This document shows, in pieces, positions 38,446 to 49,231 of a stretch of DNA of 64,000 nt. The notes below the pieces were generated by a model. That model made no database searches, was not told the origin of the DNA, and was given only the letters and a program-made list of their open reading frames with translations. Source of the DNA: Actinomyces israelii DSM 43320 (GTDB taxonomy: Bacteria; Actinomycetota; Actinomycetes; Actinomycetales; Actinomycetaceae); assembly GCF_000711965.1 (NCBI RefSeq), contig NZ_JONS01000017.1:24579-88578 (forward strand), given 5' to 3'. How positions within the stretch are numbered: position 1 is the stretch's first letter; each line of letters opens with the position of its first letter. A program made the position numbers and the translations under genes.

Positions 38446-39963
38446 GTGACCACTCTTGAGATGATTCCCTCCAGCCCTGCCCGCAACGAGGTCGAGGCGC
38501 TCGTCCTGGCGGCCGCGGACACCGACAAGACGCCCGCCCTCGTGACCGACGGCGCCTCGACCGAGGGCCTCGACCTCCAGGCCCTCGCCGCGGCGCTGCC
38601 CGCCGTCGGCTTCACCGGGGCGCTCGACGCGGTCGTGCGCCTGCCCGCCGACGTCCTGGGCCCCGATGCGGCCGCCGACTGCGTGCTGGTCGTCGGCACC
38701 GGCCCCGGCCTGGACGCCGGACCGGGCGACGCCGCCGCGCTCGGGGCCGCCCGGCCCGGGGTGCTCAGGCGGGCCGCCGGATGCGCCGCGCGCGAGCTGG
38801 CCGGCGTGGGCTCGGCCGCCTTCCTCCTTCCGGCCGACAGCCCCGACGACCTCCGTGCGGTGGCCGAGGGCGCGCTCGTCGGCGCCTACGCCTGGTCGGG
38901 GCGCGTACCCGCGCCGACGGCGCCGCTGGAGCGCGTCGTCGTCGCCACCCCCCTGGCGGGCTCCGAGGAGGCCGGCACCGCCCGGGCGCGCGCCACCGCC
39001 CTGGCCGAGTCGACGGCGCTCGTGCGCGACCTGGTCAACGAGCCGCCGAACCGGCTGACCCCCAAGGTCCTCGCCGAGCGGGCCCGCGCGCTCGCCGACG
39101 ACGCGGGCCTGGATGTCGAGGTCCTCGACGAGACGCTCCTGCGCCGACGGGGCTTCGGCGGCATCGTCGGCGTCGGCCAGGGCTCGGCGCACCCGCCCTT
39201 CCTCGTGCGCGTCTCCTGGGTGCCGGAGCGGCCTGCTCAGCGCGTTGCGCTGATCGGCAAGGGCATCACTTTCGACTCCGGCGGCCTGTCGCTCAAGCCG
39301 GCGGCCTCCATGCCGGAGATGAAGTCGGACATGGCCGGTGCGGCCACCGCGCTCGGCGCCGTGGCCGCGGCGGCGCGCCTGAGGCTGGGGGTGCGGGTGG
39401 ACGCGTGGCTGGCGCTGGCCGAGAACATGCCCGCCGCGGACGCCCAGCGCCCCAGCGACATTGTCACGATGTACAACGGCACCACCGTGGAGGTCACCAA
39501 CACCGACGCCGAGGGGCGCCTGGTCATGGCCGACGCCCTGGCGCGCGCCGTCGAGGACAGGCCCGACTGCGTGCTCGACGTCGCCACCCTCACCGGGGCC
39601 CAGATCATCGCGCTGGGCGACCGGGTGTCGGGCGTCATGGGCACGCCCTCGGTGCGGGACGAGGTCGCCGCCTGCGCCGCGGGTGCCGGCGAGGCGTTCT
39701 GGCCCATGCCGCTGCCCGAGCACCTGCGCGCCGCCCTGGAGTCCCCGTTTGCGGCGCTGCGCAACACCGACATGAGCAGCCGCGCCGGGGGCATGCTCGT
39801 GGCGGGCCTCTTCCTGCGCGAGTTCGTGGGGGACGTGCCGTGGGCCCATCTCGACATCGCCGGGCCGGCCTACAACGAGAAGTCCGCGTGGGGCGCCACG
39901 CCCGTCGGCGGCACGGGCGCCGGCCTGGCCACGCTCGTGGCGCTTCTCAGCGGCCGCGCCTGA
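38446..39963 (+). CDS. pepA: Leucyl aminopeptidase
   Basis: Cytosolic M17 metallo-aminopeptidase that removes N-terminal residues from peptides. The GTG at 38446, with GGAGG just upstream, gives 505 residues. The catalytic domain has IGKGITFDSGGLSLKPAASM (metal-binding Lys and Asp), the NTDAEGRL signature at 352-359, and the C-terminal GTGAGLATLVALL. The N-terminal domain is Ala-rich and diverged as in actinobacterial homologues. In mycobacteria this gene also sits near the E2 and lipoate genes. Confidence 0.92.
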   Translation: MTTLEMIPSSPARNEVEALVLAAADTDKTPALVTDGASTEGLDLQALAAALPAVGFTGALDAVVRLPADVLGPDAAADCVLVVGTGPGLDAGPGDAAALGAARPGVLRRAAGCAARELAGVGSAAFLLPADSPDDLRAVAEGALVGAYAWSGRVPAPTAPLERVVVATPLAGSEEAGTARARATALAESTALVRDLVNEPPNRLTPKVLAERARALADDAGLDVEVLDETLLRRRGFGGIVGVGQGSAHPPFLVRVSWVPERPAQRVALIGKGITFDSGGLSLKPAASMPEMKSDMAGAATALGAVAAAARLRLGVRVDAWLALAENMPAADAQRPSDIVTMYNGTTVEVTNTDAEGRLVMADALARAVEDRPDCVLDVATLTGAQIIALGDRVSGVMGTPSVRDEVAACAAGAGEAFWPMPLPEHLRAALESPFAALRNTDMSSRAGGMLVAGLFLREFVGDVPWAHLDIAGPAYNEKSAWGATPVGGTGAGLATLVALLSGRA

Positions 39964-40230
39964 GCCGGGGCCCTGCCCGCTCCCTGGTCCCCTCGGGTCC
40001 CCTCGGCCGCAGGCGGGCCCGCGCATGCGCTCAGCGCGGACACGCGCCCGAGGCGCACGCACGGGCAGCGCCCCGATCATCTCCCCGGCAGGTGACAGGT
40101 CTCACTGCCCCGGCAGGACTCAGGTCCCCGGAGCAAGCGATTTCAGAGCCTGCGAGCAGCAGCCAGATGCAACAATGGCCAGCGTGCCGAGCCGCTCCCG
40201 AGGGGCGGGTGACATCAACGAGGAGTTTTC

Positions 40231-41604
40231 GTGACAGACACCGTGTACGACATGGTCATCCTGGGCGCCGGCTCGGGCGGCTACGCCGCCGCGCTGCGCG
40301 GCACCCAGCTGGGCCTGAGAGTCGCGCTCATCGAGGCGGACAAGATCGGCGGCACCTGCCTCCACCGCGGCTGCGTTCCGACCAAGGCCATCCTGCACTC
40401 GGCCGAGACCGCCGAGGCCGTGCGCGAGGCGGCCGCCGTCGGCGTCAGAGCGGTGTACCAGGGCCTCGACATGCCCGCGGTCCAGAAGTACAAGAACGGC
40501 GTGATCTCCCGGATGTACAAGGGCCTGCAGGGCCTTGTCTCCTCCAGGGGCATCGAGGTCGTGAGCGGCTGGGGCCGCCTGGTCGCCAGGGACACCGTCG
40601 AGGTGGGCGGCAGGCGGTACCGGGGGCGGAACGTCGTGCTGGCCTCGGGCTCGCTGTCCAAGACCATGGGCCAGGAGATCTCCGGGCCGGTCATGACCAG
40701 CGACCAGGCGCTCGAGCTCGATCGAGTGCCCGCCTCGGCCGTCGTCCTGGGCGGCGGGGTCATCGGTGTCGAGCTCGCCTCCGCCTGGGCCTCCATGGGC
40801 TCGCGGGTGACGATTATCGAGGCGCTGCCCCACCTGGTGCCGAACGAGGACGAGGCCATCTCCAAGCAGCTCGAGCGGGCCTTCCGCAAGCGCAGGATCG
40901 CCTTCAGGACCGGCACCATGTTCGACTCCGTCGAACGCACCGCCGCGGGCGTGAGGGTCCGCACAGCCGACGGCAGGACCTACGACGCCGAGGTCCTCCT
41001 GATTGCCGTCGGCCGCGGCCCGGCCACGGCGAACCTCGGCTACGAGGAGGCGGGCGTCGCCATGGACCGCGGCTTCGTCCTGACCGACGGCTACGGTCGC
41101 ACGAACGTGGAGGGCGTGTGGGCCGTGGGGGACATCGTCCCCGGCGTCCAGCTCGCCCACCGCGGCTTCGCCCAGGGCATCGCGGTGGCCGAGAAGATCG
41201 CCGGGCTGGATCCCCGGCCTGTCGACGACATCCTGGTCCCCAAGGTGACCTTCTGCGAGCCCGAGATCGCCTCCGTGGGCCTGAGCGAGGCCAGGGCCGC
41301 CGAGGTCCACGGCGCCGAGAACGTCACGACGGCGGAGTTCAACGTGGCCGGCAACGCCAGGAGCCAGATCCTGGGCACCCAGGGCTTCGTCAAGCTGGTC
41401 TCGCTCAAGGACGGGCCCATTGTCGGCTTCCACGCCATCGGCGCCCGCATGGGCGAGCAGGTAGGCGAGGGGCAGCTGATCGTCTCGTGGGAGGCCGACG
41501 CCCACGACGTCGCCTCGCTCGTGCACGCGCACCCCACGCAGAACGAGACCATCGGTGAGGCCGCCATGGTTCTCGCCGGCAAGCCACTGCACAACCACGG
41601 CTGA
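40231..41604 (+). CDS. lpd: Dihydrolipoyl dehydrogenase (E3)
   Basis: Flavoprotein that reoxidises dihydrolipoyl groups of 2-oxoacid dehydrogenase complexes with NAD+. The 457 residues show an FAD-binding VILGAGSGGYAAALRGTQLG, the redox disulfide in IGGTCLHRGCVP (Cys43 and Cys48), a second GxGxxG site VVLGGGVIGVELASAWASMG, and the catalytic His-Glu pair in HAHPTQNETIGEAA. The GTG start has GAGGAG upstream. Together with the E2 gene 27 bp downstream it likely forms an operon; no E1 gene is next to them. The 267 bp upstream hold no other gene that I can support. Confidence 0.93.
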   Translation: MTDTVYDMVILGAGSGGYAAALRGTQLGLRVALIEADKIGGTCLHRGCVPTKAILHSAETAEAVREAAAVGVRAVYQGLDMPAVQKYKNGVISRMYKGLQGLVSSRGIEVVSGWGRLVARDTVEVGGRRYRGRNVVLASGSLSKTMGQEISGPVMTSDQALELDRVPASAVVLGGGVIGVELASAWASMGSRVTIIEALPHLVPNEDEAISKQLERAFRKRRIAFRTGTMFDSVERTAAGVRVRTADGRTYDAEVLLIAVGRGPATANLGYEEAGVAMDRGFVLTDGYGRTNVEGVWAVGDIVPGVQLAHRGFAQGIAVAEKIAGLDPRPVDDILVPKVTFCEPEIASVGLSEARAAEVHGAENVTTAEFNVAGNARSQILGTQGFVKLVSLKDGPIVGFHAIGARMGEQVGEGQLIVSWEADAHDVASLVHAHPTQNETIGEAAMVLAGKPLHNHG

Positions 41605-41631
41605 TCTCGAAGAGATAGAGAGTTTTCCATC

Positions 41632-43125
41632 ATGTCCGAGTCCGTAAAGATGCCCGCTCTGGGCGAGTCCGTCACCGAGGGCACCGTCTCGTCGTGGCTC
41701 AAGGCCGTCGGCGACACCGTTGAGGTGGATGAGCCGCTCCTCGAGGTCGCCACCGACAAGGTCGACACCGAGGTCCCCTCCCCCGTCGCCGGCACGATCC
41801 TGGAGATCCGCGTGCCCGAGGACGAGACCGTCGAGGTCGGCACCGTCCTGGCGGTGATCGGGGACCCGTCCGAGGCGGCCGCCCCCGCCCCGTCGGCGCC
41901 CGCACCGGCGGCCGCTCCCGCGCCCGCGGCCCCGACAGCCCCGGCTCGAGTCGCCTCGACGCCCGCAGCGCCGTCGGCGCCCACACCCGCGACGGTCTCC
42001 GCTCCGGCGGCCCCGTCGCCCGCTCGCGTCGCCCCGACGCCCGGCGCGCCGTCGGCGCCCTCATACGGGCCGAGACACGCGGCGCCGGCTCCGACCGAGC
42101 CGCGGACCGAGCCGTCCGCGGGCCCAGCGCCGTCCGCCGCGGCCGTCGCCTCCGCCGCCTACGTCACCCCGATCGTGCGCAGGCTCGCCCGGGACAAGGG
42201 AATCGACCTGACCACCGTCACCGGCACCGGTGTGGGCGGGCGCATCCGCAAGCAGGACGTCGAGGAGGCCGCCAGGGCCGCCGAGGCTGCTGCGGCCGCA
42301 GAGGCGGCCAGGGCCGCTGCGGCGCCTGCGCCCGCCGCCGCTCCGGCCCAGCCCGCCCGGACCGCCCAGCCCGTCCGGCCGGCCCCCGGGTCCGCCGTCG
42401 ACACCGACCTGCGCGGCACCACGCAGAAGATGAGCCGCCTGCGCCAGGTCATCGCCGAGCGCATGATGGGCTCGCTGCAGACCTCCGCCCAGCTGACCAC
42501 CGTCGTCGAGGTCGACGTCACCCGCGTGGCCTCCCTGCGCGCCCGGGCCAAGGACGACTTCCTGGCCAGGAACGGCACGAAGCTGACCTTCCTGCCCTTC
42601 TTCGTGGCGGCCGCGACCGAGGCCCTCAAGGCCCACCCGAAGCTCAACGCCACGATCGACGGCAGGCAGGTGACCTACCACGACGTCGAGCACATCGGCG
42701 TCGCGGTCGACACCCCGCGCGGCCTGCTCGTGCCGGTGGTCAAGAACGCCGGCGACCTCAGCATCCCGGGCCTGGCCAAGCACATCAACGACCTGGCGGC
42801 CCGCACCCGGGAGAACCGGGTCAACCCCGACGAGCTGAGCGGCTCGACCTTCACCATCACGAACACCGGAAGCGGCGGCGCCCTGTTCGACACCCCGATC
42901 ATCAACCAGCCCGAGGTCGCGATCCTCGGCCTGGGCGCGATCGTCAAGCGGCCCCGCGTGACCACCGACTCCGACGGGGGCGAGGCGATCGCCGTCCGCT
43001 CGGTGTGCCACCTGGCGCTGTCCTACGACCACCGGCTGGTCGATGGCGCGGACGCCGCCCGCTACCTCATGACCGTCAAGAGGCGCCTGGAGGACGGCGA
43101 CTTCGCCGGCGAGCTGGGGCTGTGA
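41632..43125 (+). CDS. sucB: 2-oxoacid dehydrogenase E2 (dihydrolipoamide acyltransferase)
   Basis: Carries the swinging lipoyl arm and transfers the acyl group to CoA. The 497 residues have one N-terminal lipoyl domain (Lys43 in [11 protein letters not shown]), a long Ala/Pro/Ser-rich linker with two imperfect copies of an ARVAxTPxAPSAP unit (about residues 100-143), a peripheral-subunit-binding domain ([17 protein letters not shown] ... [14 protein letters not shown]), and the catalytic domain ending in [16 protein letters not shown] (His467, Asp471). The single lipoyl domain resembles the SucB group; whether it serves 2-oxoglutarate or pyruvate cannot be decided. It would need LipA/LipB, encoded 6 kb downstream. 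Confidence 0.88.
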   Translation: MSESVKMPALGESVTEGTVSSWLKAVGDTVEVDEPLLEVATDKVDTEVPSPVAGTILEIRVPEDETVEVGTVLAVIGDPSEAAAPAPSAPAPAAAPAPAAPTAPARVASTPAAPSAPTPATVSAPAAPSPARVAPTPGAPSAPSYGPRHAAPAPTEPRTEPSAGPAPSAAAVASAAYVTPIVRRLARDKGIDLTTVTGTGVGGRIRKQDVEEAARAAEAAAAAEAARAAAAPAPAAAPAQPARTAQPVRPAPGSAVDTDLRGTTQKMSRLRQVIAERMMGSLQTSAQLTTVVEVDVTRVASLRARAKDDFLARNGTKLTFLPFFVAAATEALKAHPKLNATIDGRQVTYHDVEHIGVAVDTPRGLLVPVVKNAGDLSIPGLAKHINDLAARTRENRVNPDELSGSTFTITNTGSGGALFDTPIINQPEVAILGLGAIVKRPRVTTDSDGGEAIAVRSVCHLALSYDHRLVDGADAARYLMTVKRRLEDGDFAGELGL

Positions 43126-43158
43126 GCCCCGTCCCGCGGCCCCTGTGACCCTTCCTCT

Positions 43159-43200
43159 GCGCGCGAGGCCCCGCGCCCTCGGGTGCGGGGCCTCGCGCGC
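43159..43200. terminator. Strong bidirectional hairpin between convergent genes
   Basis: A perfect 16-bp inverted repeat (43159-43174 and 43185-43200) of GCGCGCGAGGCCCCGC with a 10-nt loop sits between the E2 gene (+) and the Clp-N/SRPBCC gene (-), which run toward each other. No long T-run follows in either direction, but the stem is very stable and well placed for termination on both strands. Confidence 0.75.
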
Positions 43201-43227
43201 TCCTGGCGGCGGGTGCTGCCCGCGCCC

Positions 43228-44199
43228 TCACGGCAGCTCGGCCCCCGCTCGGGCGATGCCGGTGAGCGTCTGTCCCGCACCCAGGCGGATCCACCGCCAG
43301 GACGCCCAGTAGACGACGGGGCCGAACCGTCCCCAGGTCCGGTGCGCCAGGGTCAGGCGGACCCGGGTGCCTCCGGGCGCCCGGGTCAGCGCCAGGTCTC
43401 GTACAAGGCAGACCTCGCCGTCGCGGGGTCCCGAGGCGGCCGTGCACGACCACACGATCCTCCCCGGGGCGGCCTCCTCCAGCCGCCAGCGCATACGGCC
43501 CGTCCGGCAGCGCCCGGCGGCCTGCTGCACGGCGCCGTCCGCGCGCAGCTCGACGAGCTCCTCACGCGGCACGGCCCACCGGGTCAGCCCGGCGGGGTCC
43601 GACAGCAGTGCGGCCAGGTCCGCCGCCGGCACCGAGACGAAGCGCTCCTGGCTCAGCTCGCGATCCAGGCCGTATGACGCGTACTCGTCGGTCAGCCGGT
43701 AGCGACCGGGAGCAGGCTCGGGCCGTGCGCGAGCCTCCTCCGCCTGCGTGCGCACAGCGGTGACGTCAACATCGCAGTGGGTCAGGAGCCTGGCGGCCGG
43801 CGACTGCGTGCGGGCGGTGAGGGCCAGCAGCACCCGGATGCCCGGATCACCGGCCGGCCCCCTGCCGGCGGTGTCAAGAGCCTCCGTGGCGGCCCGCGAC
43901 ACGGGGATCTCCCCCGCGCCAGGTCCCGCGATGAGGTCGCCCGCGACCAGGGGCTCGGGGCGCAGGCCCTCGGGCAGGCGGATGCCGACGCGTGCGAGGT
44001 CGGCGTCGGCGAGCTCATCGACGGCGGCCCGCGCTCGGGCCAGGGTCACGCCGTGCGCCCCGAGGATGGCGGCGGCCCGGCCGCCCTGGGCGATCAGGCC
44101 CAGCAGCAGGTGCTCGGGCTCGATCTGCCGGTGGCGCAGCCTGACGGCCTCCGACGACGTGGCGTTGACCCAGGTCAGGTAGTGGTTGATGTGCGGCAT
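43228..44199 (-). CDS. Clp N-terminal repeat protein fused to SRPBCC-like domain
   Basis: The 323-residue protein starts with a Clp-N domain like that of ClpA/ClpC (LTWVNATSSEAVRLRHRQIEPEHLLLGLIAQGG) but has no ATPase. The second half resembles a START/SRPBCC ligand-binding fold (RFVSVPAADLAALLSDPAGLTRWA ... GTRVRLTLAHRTWGRFGP). Start ATG at 44199 is favoured because AAGGAG lies 6 nt upstream; the ATG at 44205, which overlaps the upstream stop, has no spacing to it. Coupled to an HTH gene that ends at 44202. Possibly a ligand sensor or adaptor; function unknown. Confidence 0.75.
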   Translation of the reverse strand: MPHINHYLTWVNATSSEAVRLRHRQIEPEHLLLGLIAQGGRAAAILGAHGVTLARARAAVDELADADLARVGIRLPEGLRPEPLVAGDLIAGPGAGEIPVSRAATEALDTAGRGPAGDPGIRVLLALTARTQSPAARLLTHCDVDVTAVRTQAEEARARPEPAPGRYRLTDEYASYGLDRELSQERFVSVPAADLAALLSDPAGLTRWAVPREELVELRADGAVQQAAGRCRTGRMRWRLEEAAPGRIVWSCTAASGPRDGEVCLVRDLALTRAPGGTRVRLTLAHRTWGRFGPVVYWASWRWIRLGAGQTLTGIARAGAELP

Positions 44200-44201
44200 G
44201 C

Positions 44202-44444
44202 TCATCTCCTTCGCGCGGGGGCCAGGCCCGGGGGCACGCGCTTGGCGTACTTCTTGTGGACGGCCTGGCGGGAGACGCCGAGATGATCGGCGATCTGCGT
44301 CCATCCCATGCCTGAGCGCAAGGCGGCTTCGACCTGCGCCAGCTCGAGGGTGTCGGTGAGGCGTCTCAGGGCCGCGACGGCCCGCAGCCCCGCCTCCGGA
44401 CAAGTGGTGTCGGCGGCCCCGGCGGCCGCGGTCAGAGCATCCAT
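44202..44444 (-). CDS. Small helix-turn-helix regulator
   Basis: An 80-residue protein with a central helix-turn-helix GMGWTQIADHLGVSRQAVHKKYAK (about residues 45-68) and a short basic tail. The pairing of a small HTH gene with a Clp-N domain protein is seen in other actinobacteria. On the minus strand TTGACA (44480-44475) and TAAGTT (44456-44451), 18 bp apart, form a good promoter whose start would fall at the ATG itself, so the transcript may be leaderless. An inverted repeat covers this promoter, suggesting self-regulation. Confidence 0.78.
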   Translation of the reverse strand: MDALTAAAGAADTTCPEAGLRAVAALRRLTDTLELAQVEAALRSGMGWTQIADHLGVSRQAVHKKYAKRVPPGLAPARRR

Positions 44445-44447
44445 GTA

Positions 44448-44491
44448 AGCAACTTAGGTTGACAACCTTCCATATGTCAACTTTGGTTGCT
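44448..44491 (-). promoter_or_regulatory. Promoter and imperfect inverted-repeat operator of the HTH gene
   Basis: Two 17-bp arms, AGCAACTTAGGTTGACA (44448-44464) and TGTCAACTTTGGTTGCT (44475-44491), are inverted about a 10-bp centre with 13 of 17 matches. They include the TTGACA -35 and cover the TAAGTT -10 on the minus strand. The right arm reaches into the 3' end of the TetR gene. A regulator bound here would block the HTH/Clp-N operon; which regulator is not known. Confidence 0.55.
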
Positions 44492-45121
44492 CACCTCGCC
44501 GTCCGCAAGCACGAGGAGCGGCCCGAGGCTCGCACGAGTCACCCTGCGGGCGAAGTCGAGGCGCTCCTGAAGAGAGCCGAGCTCCGCCCCCAGCGACCCG
44601 TCGAGGAGCAACGACGCGAGTCCGTGGACTCCGGCCCAGATCAGCGCCTCGACCTCGGGCGGCGCCTGCTGCCCCGCCACCATGCGCGCCAGGCGCGCGA
44701 GCTCACAGCGCGCGCGCTCGCCGGCGCGCCCCGCCTCGGGGAAGCGCTCCGGATCGCACACGTCGGGGCGGAACATGACGCGGAAGGCCCCGGGGTTGCA
44801 CAGCGCGAACTCGACATAGGCGTTCGCCGAGGCCTTCAGCGTCGCAGGCAGCCCCCGCGCCTCGAGCCCGTCGTGCACCTCGTGCAGCCGCTGCGCGAGC
44901 TCCTCGAAGCCCTCGCGCACCAGCGCGGCGAGGATCGCCTCCCGGTTGGCGAAGTAGTGGTAGGGGGCCTGGTGGGTGCAGCCGGAGCGGCGGGCGACCT
45001 CGCGCATGCTCAGCGCGCCCGGGCCGCCCTCGTCGAGGAGCTCGCGGCTGGTCCGCAGGAGCCGGGCACGCAGGTCGCGGCCGCCGCTCCCGGCCGGCCG
45101 ATCTACTGCTTCAGTCGCCAC
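44477..45121 (-). CDS. TetR family transcriptional regulator
   Basis: The 214-residue protein has an N-terminal TetR DNA-binding domain (LLRTSRELLDEGGPGALSMREVARRSGCTHQAPYHYFANREAIL) and a C-terminal ligand-binding domain with NPGAFRVMFRPDVCDP, like the TetR_C/WHG type. The start is GTG at 45121. It is divergent from the flavin oxidoreductase pseudogene, with a perfect 17-bp inverted repeat between them, so it very probably represses that gene and itself. Ligand unknown. Confidence 0.88.
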   Translation of the reverse strand: MATEAVDRPAGSGGRDLRARLLRTSRELLDEGGPGALSMREVARRSGCTHQAPYHYFANREAILAALVREGFEELAQRLHEVHDGLEARGLPATLKASANAYVEFALCNPGAFRVMFRPDVCDPERFPEAGRAGERARCELARLARMVAGQQAPPEVEALIWAGVHGLASLLLDGSLGAELGSLQERLDFARRVTRASLGPLLVLADGEVSNQS

Positions 45122-45152
45122 GGGAGCAGTCTAGGTCCGGATCCCGCACGCC

Positions 45153-45202
45153 GCTAGACAGTGTCAAGTTTCCTGCTACGCTACCACTTGACACTGTCTA
45201 GC
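45153..45202. promoter_or_regulatory. Perfect 17-bp inverted repeat, likely TetR operator
   Basis: GCTAGACAGTGTCAAGT (45153-45169) is repeated exactly inverted at 45186-45202 with a 16-bp centre. Each arm contains the near-palindrome GACAGTGTC, so there may be two dimer sites. TTGACA is present on each strand inside the arms as a possible -35 for the divergent genes. It lies 31 bp from the TetR start and 13 bp from the oxidoreductase start. Confidence 0.75.
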
Positions 45203-45215
45203 AGCAAGGTGCGAC

Positions 45216-47494
<2,279 letters not shown>

Positions 47495-47525
47495 GCGGCG
47501 CCGGCGGAGCGCCGGAGCAGTACGC

Positions 47526-49109
47526 TCAGCCCGTCTGGAGGACCTCGGCCACCCTCCACGGGTCGGGGACCAGCACGAGCACGACCTCCCGCCTCGCCTG
47601 GGCGGGTACATCCCTTCTCGTCCCGTCGGCCCCGATGCGCACCGAGGGCTCCTGCGACTGCGACACGCGCACGGCGGTGGCGCCCGTCCAGCTCTCGGCG
47701 GTCTCCTGGCTGACCGGCACGCCGGTCGCGGAGTGCACCGTGGTGCTCAGCCCCTCGATCTGCTCGCCCGAGTCGATGATCGCCGCCATCAGCGCCTCGT
47801 CGGCCAGGGCGGCGGGTGAGCCCGGGACGGTCGTGGACGCCAGGGCGGCGGCGTCGCCCTCGTTGAGGGCGGAGTCCCGGGCCAGTGAGAGCTCGACGAC
47901 GACCGGCAGCATGTCGTCGGCCGCCTCCGCGTCCGCAGCCTCCCCGGTCGGCGTCGCCTCGGTCTGGGGCCCTGTCGTCCCGCCGGGGGACTCGCCCGCC
48001 CCCGTCAGGGTCGGGGCCTCCGAGGACGGCGGGGCCGCCGTGGCCGGCACGGCGGCCCCGCCGTGCCTCCAGCCCGGCAGCCTCCCCCGGACCAGTGCGC
48101 TGACGCCCACCGCGAGGACGATCACCAGCAGCACCAGACCCAGGCGCCTGGCGCGCCGTCGACGGCCGGCCGGGTGGCCTCCCGGGCCCCAGGGCCGGAC
48201 CGGGCGCCGGGCCCCACGGCCGCGGCCCCGCCGCGAGGAGACGTCTCTCGTGGGCTGCGCGGTGGCGGCCCGCAGGGCCCCTGCGGCCAGCCTGGCCCCG
48301 TCGGGCAGCTCGATGGTCCCCGGCCGGCCGATCTCGGGGGCCCGGGCCGCCAGGTCGCGCGCACTGGGCCTGCCCTCCGGGTCGGGATCCAGGGCGTCGG
48401 GAAGCACCCGGTCCAGCCGCTCGGCCAGGGCCGGCGATCCCGCTGCGCACTGGCGCAGGAGGGCGGCCAGGGAGTAGACGTCCGCCGCGGCGCTCGCCGG
48501 CGCCCCGGCCCCGCGCTCGGGGGCCGCGCTCGCCCCGGTGCCGGCCTCCAGGGCGCCTCCCAGCAGGTCGATGAGGACCGGCCGCCCGTCGGTGCTCACA
48601 ATGACGTTGGCGGCCGCCACGTCGCCGTGGGCCATGCCCCGCTCGTGCAGGTGCGCCAGCGCGCCCCCGAGGTCGTCGAGCAGACGCGCGGCCTCGTCGC
48701 GGGTCAGGCCGCCGCGGGCGCCCAGCACCACGGCCAGGTCGGCGCCCACTATGAGCTCGCTGACCACCGCCACTCGCCCCTCCGGCAGCGAGACGACCTG
48801 CTGCACCGGAGCGATCGATCCGTTGCGCACCAGCCGCAGGTCGGCCAGGCGGCGCAGGGCGCGTGCGCCGCCGGCGCCCTCGGGCACGTCGACGACCTGC
48901 ACCACGACGTCGTTGCCGGCAAAGTCCAGGGCCCGCCGCGGGGCGAGACGGCCCGGGCGGTCGCGCCCCATCGGCTCGCCGACGGCCAGGCCCGCGGCCA
49001 CGAGCTCGTCGCGGATGTTCTCGGGGAGATCGGTGTCCCGGGCGGGCGAGAGGCCGTCGTCATGCGGCGGCTCCGGGCGGCGCTGCTTCGGAGTTCTCAT
49101 AGCAGTCAT
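47526..49109 (-). CDS. Membrane-anchored degenerate protein kinase
   Basis: The 527-residue protein has a kinase-like N-terminal domain, one membrane helix (about 323-340, after a basic stretch RRRRARR), and a 185-residue outer part. The kinase part keeps HGDVAAANV (His161, Asp163, Asn168) and an Asp181, but in LIDLLGG instead of DFG. The usual beta-3 Lys is a Gln (VVVQVV, Gln71), and no glycine-rich loop is visible. It is thus likely a pseudokinase or a very unusual kinase. The outer part has a Thr/Pro/Glu-rich stalk and a compact end (EVVLVLVPDPWRVAEVLQTG). Convergent with the oxidoreductase pseudogene; divergent from lipB. Confidence 0.75.
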   Translation of the reverse strand: MTAMRTPKQRRPEPPHDDGLSPARDTDLPENIRDELVAAGLAVGEPMGRDRPGRLAPRRALDFAGNDVVVQVVDVPEGAGGARALRRLADLRLVRNGSIAPVQQVVSLPEGRVAVVSELIVGADLAVVLGARGGLTRDEAARLLDDLGGALAHLHERGMAHGDVAAANVIVSTDGRPVLIDLLGGALEAGTGASAAPERGAGAPASAAADVYSLAALLRQCAAGSPALAERLDRVLPDALDPDPEGRPSARDLAARAPEIGRPGTIELPDGARLAAGALRAATAQPTRDVSSRRGRGRGARRPVRPWGPGGHPAGRRRRARRLGLVLLVIVLAVGVSALVRGRLPGWRHGGAAVPATAAPPSSEAPTLTGAGESPGGTTGPQTEATPTGEAADAEAADDMLPVVVELSLARDSALNEGDAAALASTTVPGSPAALADEALMAAIIDSGEQIEGLSTTVHSATGVPVSQETAESWTGATAVRVSQSQEPSVRIGADGTRRDVPAQARREVVLVLVPDPWRVAEVLQTG

Positions 49110-49231
49110 GGTCCCCGTCCGCCCGGCCGCACCGCCAGGTCTGGGGCACCCTGTGGATAACTTTCGGCCGTCCGGCGCGCAGCGTGCCGTCCCATGGCGG
49201 CCATCGACCCTACGGCGGCTATGGTGGTGGC

